The translations under genes were made by a program, and so were the position numbers. Below the pieces are notes generated by a model that saw only the letters and a program-made list of their open reading frames with translations, did no database searches and had not been told where the DNA came from. Positions 9,218-17,224 of a DNA stretch of 64,000 nt are shown one piece after another (position 1 is the first letter of the stretch; each line of letters starts with the position of its first letter). The DNA is from Chitinophagaceae bacterium (GTDB lineage: Bacteria > Bacteroidota > Bacteroidia > Chitinophagales > Chitinophagaceae): positions 28,925 through 92,924 of the forward strand of contig CANFHA010000021.1 of assembly GCA_947446645.1 (NCBI GenBank), read 5' to 3'.

Positions 9218-9946
9218 TCAGACAGTTGGGTTCAGCCGCTCGAAAATAGGTTTATATACGTCCTGTCCGGCACCATTGAGGGCTTCTGTAAAGCCAAAGG
9301 TTAGCTCCGTTTTGCCCTCCTTCAGCTGTGCAAAGATCGATTCTATGAAGTCACTCACAGCAGGTGCATGGTCGTGCAGTCCTTTGCCACCGAGGTCAGT
9401 ATTAAGGGCCGGGGGTATTATTTCTATTACCTCTATGCTCCTGGTTTTCAGCAGGTAGCGTAGTGACGTGGTGAACGAATGAAAAAACGCCTTGGTGGCA
9501 GAATATACCGGCACCTTGCTGAACGGCACGAACGATAAGCCCGAAGTGACGTTCATTATTGTATTCAGCGAATCCAACTGTATAAAGAGCGATGTAAGGT
9601 GCACAGGCGCTTCTATGTTAGTTGTTATCTCTTCTTTTGCACGCGTGAAAAAATCTTCGTCGGTAATAGCCATCCATTGCTGGATGCCGGCATTGTTTAC
9701 CAGCACATTTAGGTCCGGGTGCTCTGCTGCTATCCATTTATATAGTTTCTCTCTTCCTTCGCTTGTCAGGAGATCGCACTGTTTCGTAATGAGTGAGGGC
9801 AGGTTTGACTTAGCGTCGCCAAGGGCAGATTCTCTTCTGCCGCAGATGATGACCGTATTGCCTTCCTTTACAAAGCGCTCAGCGAGCCCAAAGCCAATGC
9901 CTGTAGCGCCGCCTGTTACCAGTATTTTATTATTAGAAGCCTGCAT
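9218..9946 (-). CDS. Short-chain dehydrogenase/reductase, DltE-like
   Basis: 242 residues, classical SDR length. The cofactor motif 'TGGATGIGFGLAERF' and the following Arg-rich 'CGRRE' suggest NADP(H). 'NVLVNNAGIQ' is the structural NNAG motif, and the catalytic Tyr and Lys sit in 'YSATKAFFHSF' with the Ser in 'NVTSGLSFV'. The substrate is unknown; related proteins are annotated DltE. A TACATTTG -7 match lies 20 bases upstream. Confidence 0.9.
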   Translation of the reverse strand: MQASNNKILVTGGATGIGFGLAERFVKEGNTVIICGRRESALGDAKSNLPSLITKQCDLLTSEGREKLYKWIAAEHPDLNVLVNNAGIQQWMAITDEDFFTRAKEEITTNIEAPVHLTSLFIQLDSLNTIMNVTSGLSFVPFSKVPVYSATKAFFHSFTTSLRYLLKTRSIEVIEIIPPALNTDLGGKGLHDHAPAVSDFIESIFAQLKEGKTELTFGFTEALNGAGQDVYKPIFERLNPTV

Positions 9947-9965
9947 GATTGTGTGTGTTGAAACT

Positions 9966-9973
9966 CAAATGTA
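9966..9973 (-). promoter_or_regulatory. -7 element of the SDR gene
   Basis: On the minus strand this reads TACATTTG, a full match to TAnnTTTG, 20 bases before the ATG at 9946. Confidence 0.45.
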
Positions 9974-10204
9974 GGACTATCCCTACATTCCTGTATCGTT
10001 ATAATTTATAGTCGCATTTCTATTTAAAATCGTCGATTCATTACGCATCTTATAAGTTGGGAAGTTTTCAGTTAGCAATCGGTAATTGTACATGGTGTGT
10101 AAAAAAGAATTGCACACATTTTTATTGGTAATCAATGTACTAAGCCGGATATTTTGCACACCTGTGCATTTTGTTTGCACACATTCCTGACTTAGACCCT
10201 TTGG

Positions 10205-10705
10205 TTGATTTCCGGTTTGTGAAAAAATAGTTTTTGCACAGGTTTGTGTTGAAAATCAATCGCATACTTTCTGAAAATTTCCGGTTTTTGCTGGGACCGG
10301 AAATTGGTGATCCTGTGTGTTTTGGCCCTTATTCCGTGAGACGGAATGCATTCCGGCTCTACGACCCTAATCATTGCACACTAAGTTCTGTTAGCTTGTT
10401 AATTTCCGGTTTGTGAAAAAAAAGCTTTTTGCACAGGTTTGTATTGAAAATCAACTGTTTAGTTGCTGAGAATTTCCGGTTTTTGCAGGGGGCGGAAATT
10501 GGTGATCTTACGTTTTTGGCCCTTGTTACTGGAGACGGAATGCATTCCGTCTCTACGGCTTTAATCATTGCACACCTAGGCTGTGTCAGCTTGTTGATTT
10601 CCGGTTTGTGAAAAAATACTTTTTGCACAGGTTTGTATTGAAAATCAATTGTTTACTTGTTGGGAGTTTCCGGTTTTTGCGGGGACCGGAAATTGGTAAT
10701 CTGAC
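10205..10705. repeat. Tandem 195-bp repeat, 2.5 copies, each with a hairpin unit
   Basis: Units start at 10205, 10399 and 10594. Each opens with a segment of about 105 bp (TTGATTTCCGGTTTGTG, then a TTTTTGCACAGGTTTGT core, then AAAATCAA). It closes with a hairpin such as AATTTCCGGT (10276-10285) pairing perfectly with ACCGGAAATT (10296-10305). The remaining 90 bp holds a palindrome (10338-10359 imperfect; 10532-10553 perfect). A further copy of the 105-bp segment lies at 41082-41190. Confidence 0.9.
10532..10553. repeat. Perfect 22-bp palindrome
   Basis: GAGACGGAATG is followed directly by its reverse complement CATTCCGTCTC. The equivalent in the preceding unit, 10338-10359, has one changed base. 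It resembles short REP-like palindromes dispersed in Bacteroidota and cyanobacteria that I remember with a similar GAGACG...CGTCTC frame. Confidence 0.85.
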
Positions 10706-10888
10706 ATTATTATTTCACCCAAAGTGCGCCTAGAAGTGCTAAGGTTGCAAAGGCAAATTATAGTATCATTTGCTATTGAGGCATAAAGGTCTGTGGAAAA
10801 GAGATGTGTTCCAAGACGAATTATTTATCGAGAGTTTGGCAAAAGCTATTTTACAAAGGCGCATTTAAAATTAAGCCGTGGGTTTTTG

Positions 10889-10943
10889 GGCTAAAGCCGT
10901 ATTGGTTGTTGCTCCCATCCCGGCTTAAAAGCCGGGGCTATTA
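10889..10943. repeat. REP-like 55-bp element, copy 1
   Basis: Begins GGCTAAAGCC and ends with a CCCGGCTTAAAAGCCGGGG hairpin and CTATTA. It is almost identical to 13043-13097, and a shorter relative lies at 42639-42686. Confidence 0.85.
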
Positions 10944-11084
10944 AGATGGTAGCGTGGTTTTGGTGTCAAAACGTATTAAGGATGAATGGTGCAAGTCGCT
11001 GAAGCTATATCAATAACAAAGCATGGACAAATGCCTTCCTTAAACCTTCGTACCTTACCACAGTCAAAAGCACAAATACCATAA

Positions 11085-11648
11085 ATGCCGGGTACCGCTG
11101 ATCAGATAGATGATCATATGCTGGTGGCTTCGTTCAGGGATGAAAAACTGAAGGAGACCGCGTTTACTCAACTGGTGCGCAAGTACCAGGAGCGGCTTTA
11201 TTGGCACATTCGCCGCATGGTGGTGGAGCATGAGGATGCAAACGATATATTGCAGAATGTATTCATAAAGGTGTGGAACAACCTGGGGCAGTTCAGGTCG
11301 GAGAGTAATTTGTATACATGGCTTTACCGGATTGGTACCAACGAAACCCTGACCTGGATAGAGCAGCAAAAGCGTCGCGCCTCGGTGTCGCTGAGTGGTG
11401 ATAATGAGGAAATGTTTAGTGAGCGCCTTGCCGCCCAGAAAGACTTTGACAGCAGTAAAATAGAGTGGAAATTGCAGCAGGCGATACATGCGCTGCCGGA
11501 GAAGCAGCGGATCGTCTTTAACCTGCGCTACTACGATGAAATGCCCTATGAGGAGATGAGTAATGTGCTGGACACATCAGTGGGAGCGCTAAAGGCCAGC
11601 TACCATCATGCGGTGAAAAAGGTAGAGGCGTTCCTTGTTGGCAATTAA
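11085..11648 (+). CDS. ECF-type RNA polymerase sigma-70 factor
   Basis: 187 residues, normal for an ECF sigma. Region 2 is visible as 'LVRKYQERLYWHIRRMV' through 'DANDILQNVFIKVWNNL' and 'NLYTWLYRIGTNETL'; region 4 as 'LPEKQRIVFNLRYYDEMPY' followed by 'MSNVLDTSVGALKASYHHA'. It is followed by a membrane protein and a small exported protein, so the three probably form a sigma/anti-sigma operon for an envelope signal. The signal is not evident. Confidence 0.93.
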   Translation: MPGTADQIDDHMLVASFRDEKLKETAFTQLVRKYQERLYWHIRRMVVEHEDANDILQNVFIKVWNNLGQFRSESNLYTWLYRIGTNETLTWIEQQKRRASVSLSGDNEEMFSERLAAQKDFDSSKIEWKLQQAIHALPEKQRIVFNLRYYDEMPYEEMSNVLDTSVGALKASYHHAVKKVEAFLVGN

Positions 11649-11708
11649 ACTTTTAGGGGGTGCAGCCGTCTAAAATAACAAGAAAGATTAAGATGAAAGC
11701 AGGATAAT

Positions 11709-12410
11709 ATGAAACGGGTAAACGAGGTGACGGAAGAACTGGAAAGCATGGGCAGCATACTTGCGGGTATGAGCCACACTATGCCTTTTTCTCTGCCTGC
11801 AGGGTACTTTGAACAGAATAGCGTGGATTTGGCGGGCCGGATATTTGTTGGTCAGCCGGTGGCTGCAGGGGATCTACGGGATACAATATCCACATTGGAA
11901 TTGCATAGCAGGGCAATGCCACATGCTGTGCCCGAAGGCTATTTTCAACAACTGGCATCTAGTGCATTGGCCGCGGCAATTGCTGACCCGGTGTTTACTG
12001 CACCAAAGACATTGCCCTATGGCGTTCCGGCAGGCTATTTTGATTCGTTGCCGCAGCAGGTATTGAATACGGTGCGCCAGCCCTTGCAAAGCGGGGTTGC
12101 CAGTAAGCCAATTACGACGAAACGTATACCGCTGCCGCCGGCATTTACCCAGGTAAGGTGGGCGGTGGCCGCAGTGCTACTGGTCTGCATTACACTTGGT
12201 GGGTACATTTCCTTCTTTAGTGGCGGCCAGACAGGTACGGAAAGTGAACTTGCATCGGTGACTAAAGAAGAACTGCAGGACTACCTGCAGCATAGCTATG
12301 TGATGGATGTAAACAGGATAGTGTACACGAATGATATAAACCAGCTGGAAGTAGATACTAAGGACATAGAGCAATATCTGAATGAAACTGGGTGGGATAT
12401 AGTAGATTAA
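11709..12410 (+). CDS. Probable anti-sigma factor, single-pass membrane protein
   Basis: 233 residues. The cytoplasmic part carries three spaced copies of a motif around 'P-x-x-(V/L)-P-x-G-Y-F' (near residues 22-36, 75-90 and 100-112), a pattern I associate with proteins partnered with ECF sigma factors in Bacteroidota. One membrane helix follows ('WAVAAVLLVCITLGGYISFF') and then an acidic C-terminal tail. Its role is inferred from position 60 bases after the sigma gene; no classic zinc-binding anti-sigma motif is present. Confidence 0.7.
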   Translation: MKRVNEVTEELESMGSILAGMSHTMPFSLPAGYFEQNSVDLAGRIFVGQPVAAGDLRDTISTLELHSRAMPHAVPEGYFQQLASSALAAAIADPVFTAPKTLPYGVPAGYFDSLPQQVLNTVRQPLQSGVASKPITTKRIPLPPAFTQVRWAVAAVLLVCITLGGYISFFSGGQTGTESELASVTKEELQDYLQHSYVMDVNRIVYTNDINQLEVDTKDIEQYLNETGWDIVD

Positions 12411-12515
12411 GCATTTGAAGATTTGAAAATGAGACAATTTGAAAATGATTGCAGAGCCGGGGAGTTGACCCGACCTCACCCTCTCAGAAGGAGCGGGCGG
12501 GGGAGGGGTATAATT

Positions 12516-12968
12516 ATGGCTTTTCTGATCGTTTTTATCAGCTTCACGGCTGTGGTGGGGCAGCAGCGCATGGGGCAAAGGCAGGAAGGTATCTCCAGGA
12601 TACATGATGCTAAAATGGCTTACATAGCGGACAGGCTGCGGCTGAAGCCTGCGCAGTCGCCGGGCTTTAACGCGGTGTATGATGAATATGAGCGGGAAAT
12701 AAGGGCCACGCGGCAGCTGTATGTAGGTAAGTATGTAAATGGCCGTCCGCAGGATGCGGATGAAGCTGGCTCCCTGAAGTATATAGACGACAATCTTGAT
12801 TATCAGCAGGCTATCATAGACTTAAAGAGGAAGTATAACGACCACTTCCTGAAGATCATATCGCCGCAGCAGCTGGCCGAGCTTTATAAGGCTGAGCGCG
12901 ACTTTCGACAGATACTGCTGAAACAGCTTAATAAGCGGAAAGGGAATATGGGTGGAAGGTTCCGGTAG
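12516..12968 (+). CDS. Small exported helical protein of the sigma operon
   Basis: 150 residues from the ATG at 12516. The frame is open upstream to 12423, but that stretch is a low-complexity run and a CCCTCTC/GAGGGG repeat, so it is unlikely to be coding. A signal peptide ('MAFLIVFISFTAVVG') is followed by a basic, helix-rich region with 'YIADRLRLKPAQSPGFNAVYDEYEREI' and 'LLKQLNKRK'. The size and position recall CpxP/Spy-like periplasmic sensors, but no diagnostic LTxxQ motif is visible. Confidence 0.7.
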   Translation: MAFLIVFISFTAVVGQQRMGQRQEGISRIHDAKMAYIADRLRLKPAQSPGFNAVYDEYEREIRATRQLYVGKYVNGRPQDADEAGSLKYIDDNLDYQQAIIDLKRKYNDHFLKIISPQQLAELYKAERDFRQILLKQLNKRKGNMGGRFR

Positions 12969-13042
12969 GTTTTCTAACCTATTTTGTATTGAGGCTAAAA
13001 AATAACACCACGCCGACTTTAAAAATACACCGTGCGCATTTC

Positions 13043-13097
13043 GGCTAAAGCCGTATTGGTTGTTGCTCCCACCCCGGCTTAAAAGCCGGGGCTATTA
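13043..13097. repeat. REP-like 55-bp element, copy 2
   Basis: Nearly identical over its whole length to 10889-10943 in the same orientation, including the terminal GGCTTAAAAGCC stem. The two copies flank the ECF sigma operon. Confidence 0.85.
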
Positions 13098-13228
13098 AAT
13101 TTTGCCTAAGTTGGGATTCTTCACCAACATCTCTAAGGAGATAACGGCAAGTAGGGAAAATAAGAGATGGGGCGTATAGTAACTATAAACTTTTTCAGGT
13201 GTACTTAATGCTGTGTGCCGTGCGCGAG

Positions 13229-13392
13229 CGTAGTTGGTGAAGAACACCAACTACGGCGGAACTGGGGCGAGCCCAACCACCCCAGCCAGAAAACCGGCTT
13301 CGCCGTGTTTTCCGGCATCCCCTCCTTGAAAAAAGGAGGGGAGTGTGTTATGTATCCTGCGCGAGCGTAGTTGGTGAAGAACACCAACTACG
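13229..13392. repeat. Pair of identical hairpins around a C-rich stem-loop
   Basis: CGTAGTTGGTG-AAGAA-CACCAACTACG occurs at 13229-13255 and again at 13366-13392, each inside the same GCGCGAG...GCGG context. Between them lies a 9-bp stem, CCCCTCCTT/AAGGAGGGG (13319-13341). Confidence 0.88.
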
Positions 13393-13499
13393 GCGGGAAG
13401 CGTTTTGGAGGCAATAACAAACCACTTTCAAAAGATGCTAACAAGAGATTAAACAACAAAATGCTACTTTTGAAAACGATTAAATAGAATGCCCTTCCA

Positions 13500-14393
13500 A
13501 TGAAATTGCCTGTGCGGATATTGCTGATCATATTGACCATACTTACTGGTGGGCTGTTCCTGTATTCGGCATATACCAAGCTTTTCCCGGTACAGTCGTT
13601 TGAGTATACGCTTGCTGACCAGGCACACCTGCCGCGCCGACTTGCTGCCATTGCCGCCCGGTTTTTCATAGGGCTTGAGGCTGGCCTGGGGGCGCTGATG
13701 TGCTTACACTTGCTTGGTGGCCGCAACTGGGCGCTTAAGCTGGCCTTTGGGTTAGTGGCCGTGTTCAGCATTTACCTGATATGGCTTTGGGCTACAGCGG
13801 GTAACGACGTTAACTGCGGTTGTTTCGGAGATGCTATCTGGATGAGCCCGGCTGCTTCACTGGTTAAGAATGCGGTGCTACTTGCGGTGCTGGCAGTATT
13901 GATCCGTTACCATAGGGGCATTGAATTCCGGTGGGTAAACGTATCGGTGGGTACAGCACTGCTGGTTACCATAGTTTGTACGTATATATTTTTCCCGGTA
14001 TTCAGCCGCTACAAGCTAGATTTTACAGCCCTTTATGCTGACAAAAGCCTGGCACCAGCAGTAGACCTGAATAAGGGCAAGTATATTATCGCCTTCCTTA
14101 GCCCATCCTGCTCCCACTGCCGCAAAGCAGGCCTGAAAATGCACAATATGAAGCTGCATAACCCGAATTTGCCATTCTATGTGGTTATTGGCGGCACTAC
14201 CAGCGACCTTGCTGACTTCTGGAAAACCAGCAGTGCAGAAGACCTGCCCCATACCCGGCTTGACCAGGATCCGTTTATGAAGTATACCCATGGGTTGTTC
14301 CCGACTATACTATGGGTGAACAATGGGGTGGTGGAAGCAGACACCGGATATCCTGAGCTGAGCGAAACGGTGGTGGAGAAATGGATGCGGTAG
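13500..14393 (+). CDS. MauE/DoxX-type membrane protein fused to thioredoxin-like domain
   Basis: 297 residues. The N-terminal half has four membrane helices of the methylamine-utilisation MauE type, with a conserved 'YSAYTKLFP' near the first and 'NCGCFGD' between the later helices. The C-terminal half is a soluble thioredoxin-like domain with an active-site CxxC in 'SPSCSHCRKAG'. The fusion suggests a membrane electron donor or acceptor coupled to a disulfide-active domain outside the membrane. The partner is unknown. Confidence 0.85.
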   Translation: MKLPVRILLIILTILTGGLFLYSAYTKLFPVQSFEYTLADQAHLPRRLAAIAARFFIGLEAGLGALMCLHLLGGRNWALKLAFGLVAVFSIYLIWLWATAGNDVNCGCFGDAIWMSPAASLVKNAVLLAVLAVLIRYHRGIEFRWVNVSVGTALLVTIVCTYIFFPVFSRYKLDFTALYADKSLAPAVDLNKGKYIIAFLSPSCSHCRKAGLKMHNMKLHNPNLPFYVVIGGTTSDLADFWKTSSAEDLPHTRLDQDPFMKYTHGLFPTILWVNNGVVEADTGYPELSETVVEKWMR

Positions 14394-14618
14394 GCTTTTA
14401 GGAATTGGGGCTTGGTAATTTGGAATTGGGATTGGGATTGTTTAGTGTTTATTCTCCCCATTAGACTTTTAAACCACTGTATAGCGAATTGAGGTTCGTG
14501 AGATTGCTTTGCCACGGCCATCGCAGGAAGCTAAACATCGTGGCGCGCAATGACGTGATTCATTACTGTAGATTTAAAGTTCAACTGGTACTATATTGTT
14601 CTTTACCGCCGAGCCAGT

Positions 14619-15809
14619 TTAATTTTTTAAGTGGCTCACTTCAGCGAAATATCCTTCCAACTGCTTAGCAATAATATCCCAGTCGAAACGGGTTTTTATG
14701 ACCTGCATACCTGCCTGACCTACTGACCTGCGCAGGTCTTCTGACGATAACAGGTCGATGACGCTTTGGGCAAAAGCATTGGGATCGGTTTGCATAATGG
14801 CGCCTTCTCCGCTCTTTATACCCAGGCCGCCAAAGCCAATGTTGGAACAAACAACGGGAACGCCTAGCGACATGGCTTCCAAAACCTTATTCTGCGTACC
14901 TGCACCAAATCTTAAGGGGGCGACTACTACGCTTGCAGAATTATAGGTGGCTGCGAGGTCCTTTACAAAGCCGGTTACTTCAATGAAGTCACTAGCCAGT
15001 TCGGCGACTTTCTTAATAGGCCGCTGGCCGGCTATTATAAACTTAACATTCACACAGCTGGACCTGATTATCGGGAGTATTACATCGGAAAAATACACGA
15101 CTGCATCTACATTTGGTGCGTAGTCCATGTTGCCGGTAAAGAGGATAGTGTGGTTATGAGCGTAGTCGTGGTTGCGGGGCGCGAAGGTTTCCCAATCTAC
15201 TCCATTAGCCAACAGGCGAAGGTTACCCGTGTGGTGGGTACGCTCCAAGTAGTCAATGTCTTCTACCGAACAAGCGAGGGTAAGATCATACTGTTTCAAA
15301 ATAGGCTCGTATCGCAGCACCCGGCGCTGCTCTATGTTCTCAAACAGGGTAGTTAGCAGCCCGCGCTTTACGGTTTTGCGGCGCTCCCAGTAAAGAGAGA
15401 AGGCATCAGGAAGGTCAAGTATCCGGGCCTGATCCTTGCGGCCTGCGAGGTATGGCGACATACGCAGGTGCTGCACATGGATCGCATCATAGTTATGAGC
15501 AGCTATCATACTATCCAGCTGCCGCTGCAGCTCTGCCGATCTGAAGTAGAGTACTTGTAATGGCTTGCTATCCCAGATAGCAGAGAGGCAATTGATCGCA
15601 GATTTCCATTTTGGCAGGTAGACAAAATGTACTTCTTTAAATATCTTCTCGAGCTCTGTTTTATAAGTAAGATCTTCCGGGGTCTGCGCAAATGTGAGCA
15701 GGTGCAATTCATGGTCTTTATTTAACCTTTTAGCGAGGTTAAATATTTTGAGCTTATCGCCACGGTAAGGCGGATAAGGAACCCTATTTGCCAGGAAAAG
15801 TAACTTCAT
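14619..15809 (-). CDS. Glycosyltransferase, GT4 family (exosortase-associated type)
   Basis: 396 residues from the ATG at 15809 ('MKLLFLANRVPYPPYRGDK'); three more codons are open upstream. The N-terminal 'NRVPYPPYRGDKLKIFNL' resembles the PEP-CTERM/EpsH-linked sugar transferases, and the C-terminal domain has 'PLRFGAGTQNKVLEAMSLGVPVVCS', where the Glu binds the nucleotide sugar. No membrane helix is seen. It is probably involved in cell-surface polysaccharide synthesis together with the second glycosyltransferase downstream of ribBA. Confidence 0.9.
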   Translation of the reverse strand: MKLLFLANRVPYPPYRGDKLKIFNLAKRLNKDHELHLLTFAQTPEDLTYKTELEKIFKEVHFVYLPKWKSAINCLSAIWDSKPLQVLYFRSAELQRQLDSMIAAHNYDAIHVQHLRMSPYLAGRKDQARILDLPDAFSLYWERRKTVKRGLLTTLFENIEQRRVLRYEPILKQYDLTLACSVEDIDYLERTHHTGNLRLLANGVDWETFAPRNHDYAHNHTILFTGNMDYAPNVDAVVYFSDVILPIIRSSCVNVKFIIAGQRPIKKVAELASDFIEVTGFVKDLAATYNSASVVVAPLRFGAGTQNKVLEAMSLGVPVVCSNIGFGGLGIKSGEGAIMQTDPNAFAQSVIDLLSSEDLRRSVGQAGMQVIKTRFDWDIIAKQLEGYFAEVSHLKN

Positions 15810-15859
15810 AAACCCCAACCCCTAAAGGGGCTTATTCTTATTAAATTATATTTTAATTG

Positions 15860-17068
15860 CTATGATTTTTGGCTCAAAATCTCGTGGCCAAGCTTATCCC
15901 GCTTTGTCTGCAGGTAAAACTCGTTGTGCTCATTAGGAACTATCTCAATTGGTATGTTCTCCACGATCTCCAGTCCGAAGCCAACGATACCTGCCCGCTT
16001 TCTAGGATTGTTGCTCATCAGCTTCATCTTAGATACACCAAGGTAGCGGAGAATCTGAGCACCTACACCGTAGTCGCGCTGGTCATTTTTGAAGCCAAGG
16101 GCGAGGTTAGCCTCTACTGTGTCTTTGCCCTCTTCCTGTAGTTTATACGCTTTAAGCTTGTTGAGCAGACCTATGCCGCGGCCCTCCTGGTTCATATATA
16201 GTACCACGCCTTTTCCGGCAGCCTGCACCATTTCCATTGCCTTTTCCAGCTGGTCGCCACAGTCGCAGCGAAGGGAGTGCAGGATGTCGCCTGTGAAGCA
16301 GGAACTGTGCACACGTACTAACACTGGCTCGTCCTTGGCCCAGGTGCCTTTTATAAGGGCAAGATGCATTTCGCCGGTATTAGTTTGCTTGAATGCAACT
16401 AGTTCAAAATCACCATGTTTGGTAGGCATTTGCACGCGTACCTCCTCTTTTATGAGGGTTTCTTTGGCAAGCCTGTAAGCGATTAAGTCTTTTATAGAAA
16501 TGATCTTCAGATCATACTTTTTGGCGATTTCCATCAATTCCGGAATTCGGGCCATGGTGCCATCGTCGTTCATGATCTCAACGAGCACTCCTGCCGGCTC
16601 AAAACCCGCAAGGCGTGCGAGGTCGACCGTGGCCTCGGTATGCCCGCTGCGGCGAAGGACACCTTCAGCCCTTGCCCTGAGCGGGAAGATATGCCCGGGG
16701 CGGCCAAGGTCGTCAGGGGTAGTTGCAGGATCTATCAGCGCCTGCACTGTTTTGGCCCTGTCTTGCGCGCTTATGCCGGTGGTGCAGCCGTGGCCAATAA
16801 GGTCTACCGAAACAGTAAATGGTGTCTGGTGCAGCACTGTGTTGTTCTCCACCATCAGGTTAAGCTTCAGCTCATCGCAACGCTGCTCTGTGATGGGTGC
16901 ACATATGAGCCCGCGCCCGTACTTGGACATAAAGTTGATTATCTCAGGTGTCACATTTCTCGCTGCAGTTACAAAATCACCTTCGTTTTCACGATCCTCA
17001 TCATCAACAACAATCAGTAATTTACCCTTTCTCAGGTCTTCCAATGCACTCTCTATTGTATCTAACAT
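15860..17068 (-). CDS. ribBA: Bifunctional DHBP synthase / GTP cyclohydrolase II
   Basis: 402 residues. The N-terminal DHBP synthase domain shows '[11 protein letters not shown]' and '[17 protein letters not shown]'. The C-terminal GTP cyclohydrolase II domain shows the zinc-binding cysteines in '[19 protein letters not shown]' and '[17 protein letters not shown]'. Together they make the two precursors of lumazine. No FMN-riboswitch-like structure was seen in the 150 bases upstream; a TACCTTTG -7 element lies 75 bases before the ATG. It is wedged between two glycosyltransferase genes. Confidence 0.97.
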   Translation of the reverse strand: MLDTIESALEDLRKGKLLIVVDDEDRENEGDFVTAARNVTPEIINFMSKYGRGLICAPITEQRCDELKLNLMVENNTVLHQTPFTVSVDLIGHGCTTGISAQDRAKTVQALIDPATTPDDLGRPGHIFPLRARAEGVLRRSGHTEATVDLARLAGFEPAGVLVEIMNDDGTMARIPELMEIAKKYDLKIISIKDLIAYRLAKETLIKEEVRVQMPTKHGDFELVAFKQTNTGEMHLALIKGTWAKDEPVLVRVHSSCFTGDILHSLRCDCGDQLEKAMEMVQAAGKGVVLYMNQEGRGIGLLNKLKAYKLQEEGKDTVEANLALGFKNDQRDYGVGAQILRYLGVSKMKLMSNNPRKRAGIVGFGLEIVENIPIEIVPNEHNEFYLQTKRDKLGHEILSQKS

Positions 17069-17142
17069 ATATTAAATTCGTAAGTAGTTAGTCGTCGGCC
17101 TTTAGTCCGGTAATGGGACATGGATTCAAGAAAATGACACCG

Positions 17143-17150
17143 CAAAGGTA
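17143..17150 (-). promoter_or_regulatory. -7 element of ribBA
   Basis: Reads TACCTTTG on the minus strand, matching TAnnTTTG. A TTTG lies about 24 bases further upstream, slightly longer than the usual 17-20 spacing. Confidence 0.45.
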
Positions 17151-17224
17151 CAACGTATAAATTAAGGACATTTTCAAAAAAAGGAATAGCAGTATAGATA
17201 AATGCTACCGCTACTAAATAACGA

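Larger units (their letters stand above)
9974..11084. other. Gene-free, repeat-rich interval
   Basis: About 1.1 kb without a credible gene. It holds a degenerate hairpin-repeat copy near 10096-10138, two and a half tandem 195-bp units (10205-10705), a REP-like block (10889-10943), and otherwise AT-rich unique sequence leading to the ECF sigma gene. Reading frames of 60-85 codons here fall within the repeats and are judged spurious. Confidence 0.8.
12969..13499. other. Gene-free interval with REP and hairpin repeats
   Basis: About 530 bases without a gene. It contains the second REP-like block (13043-13097), two copies of a strong hairpin (13229-13255 and 13366-13392), a CCCCTCCTT/AAGGAGGGG stem-loop (13319-13341), and an AT-rich lead-in to the MauE-type gene. 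Confidence 0.8.

Noticed and set aside
10192..10628. Open frames of 60-85 codons in the 10.2-10.6 kb repeats
   Set aside because: They recur because the repeat recurs, on both strands, and have no protein-like features.
12423..12515. N-terminal extension of the third sigma-operon gene
   Set aside because: It translates a low-complexity run and a GAGGGG-type repeat; the signal peptide begins at 12516.
17069..17224. FMN riboswitch upstream of ribBA
   Set aside because: No conserved RFN-type helices or sequence blocks seen; only a promoter-like box.
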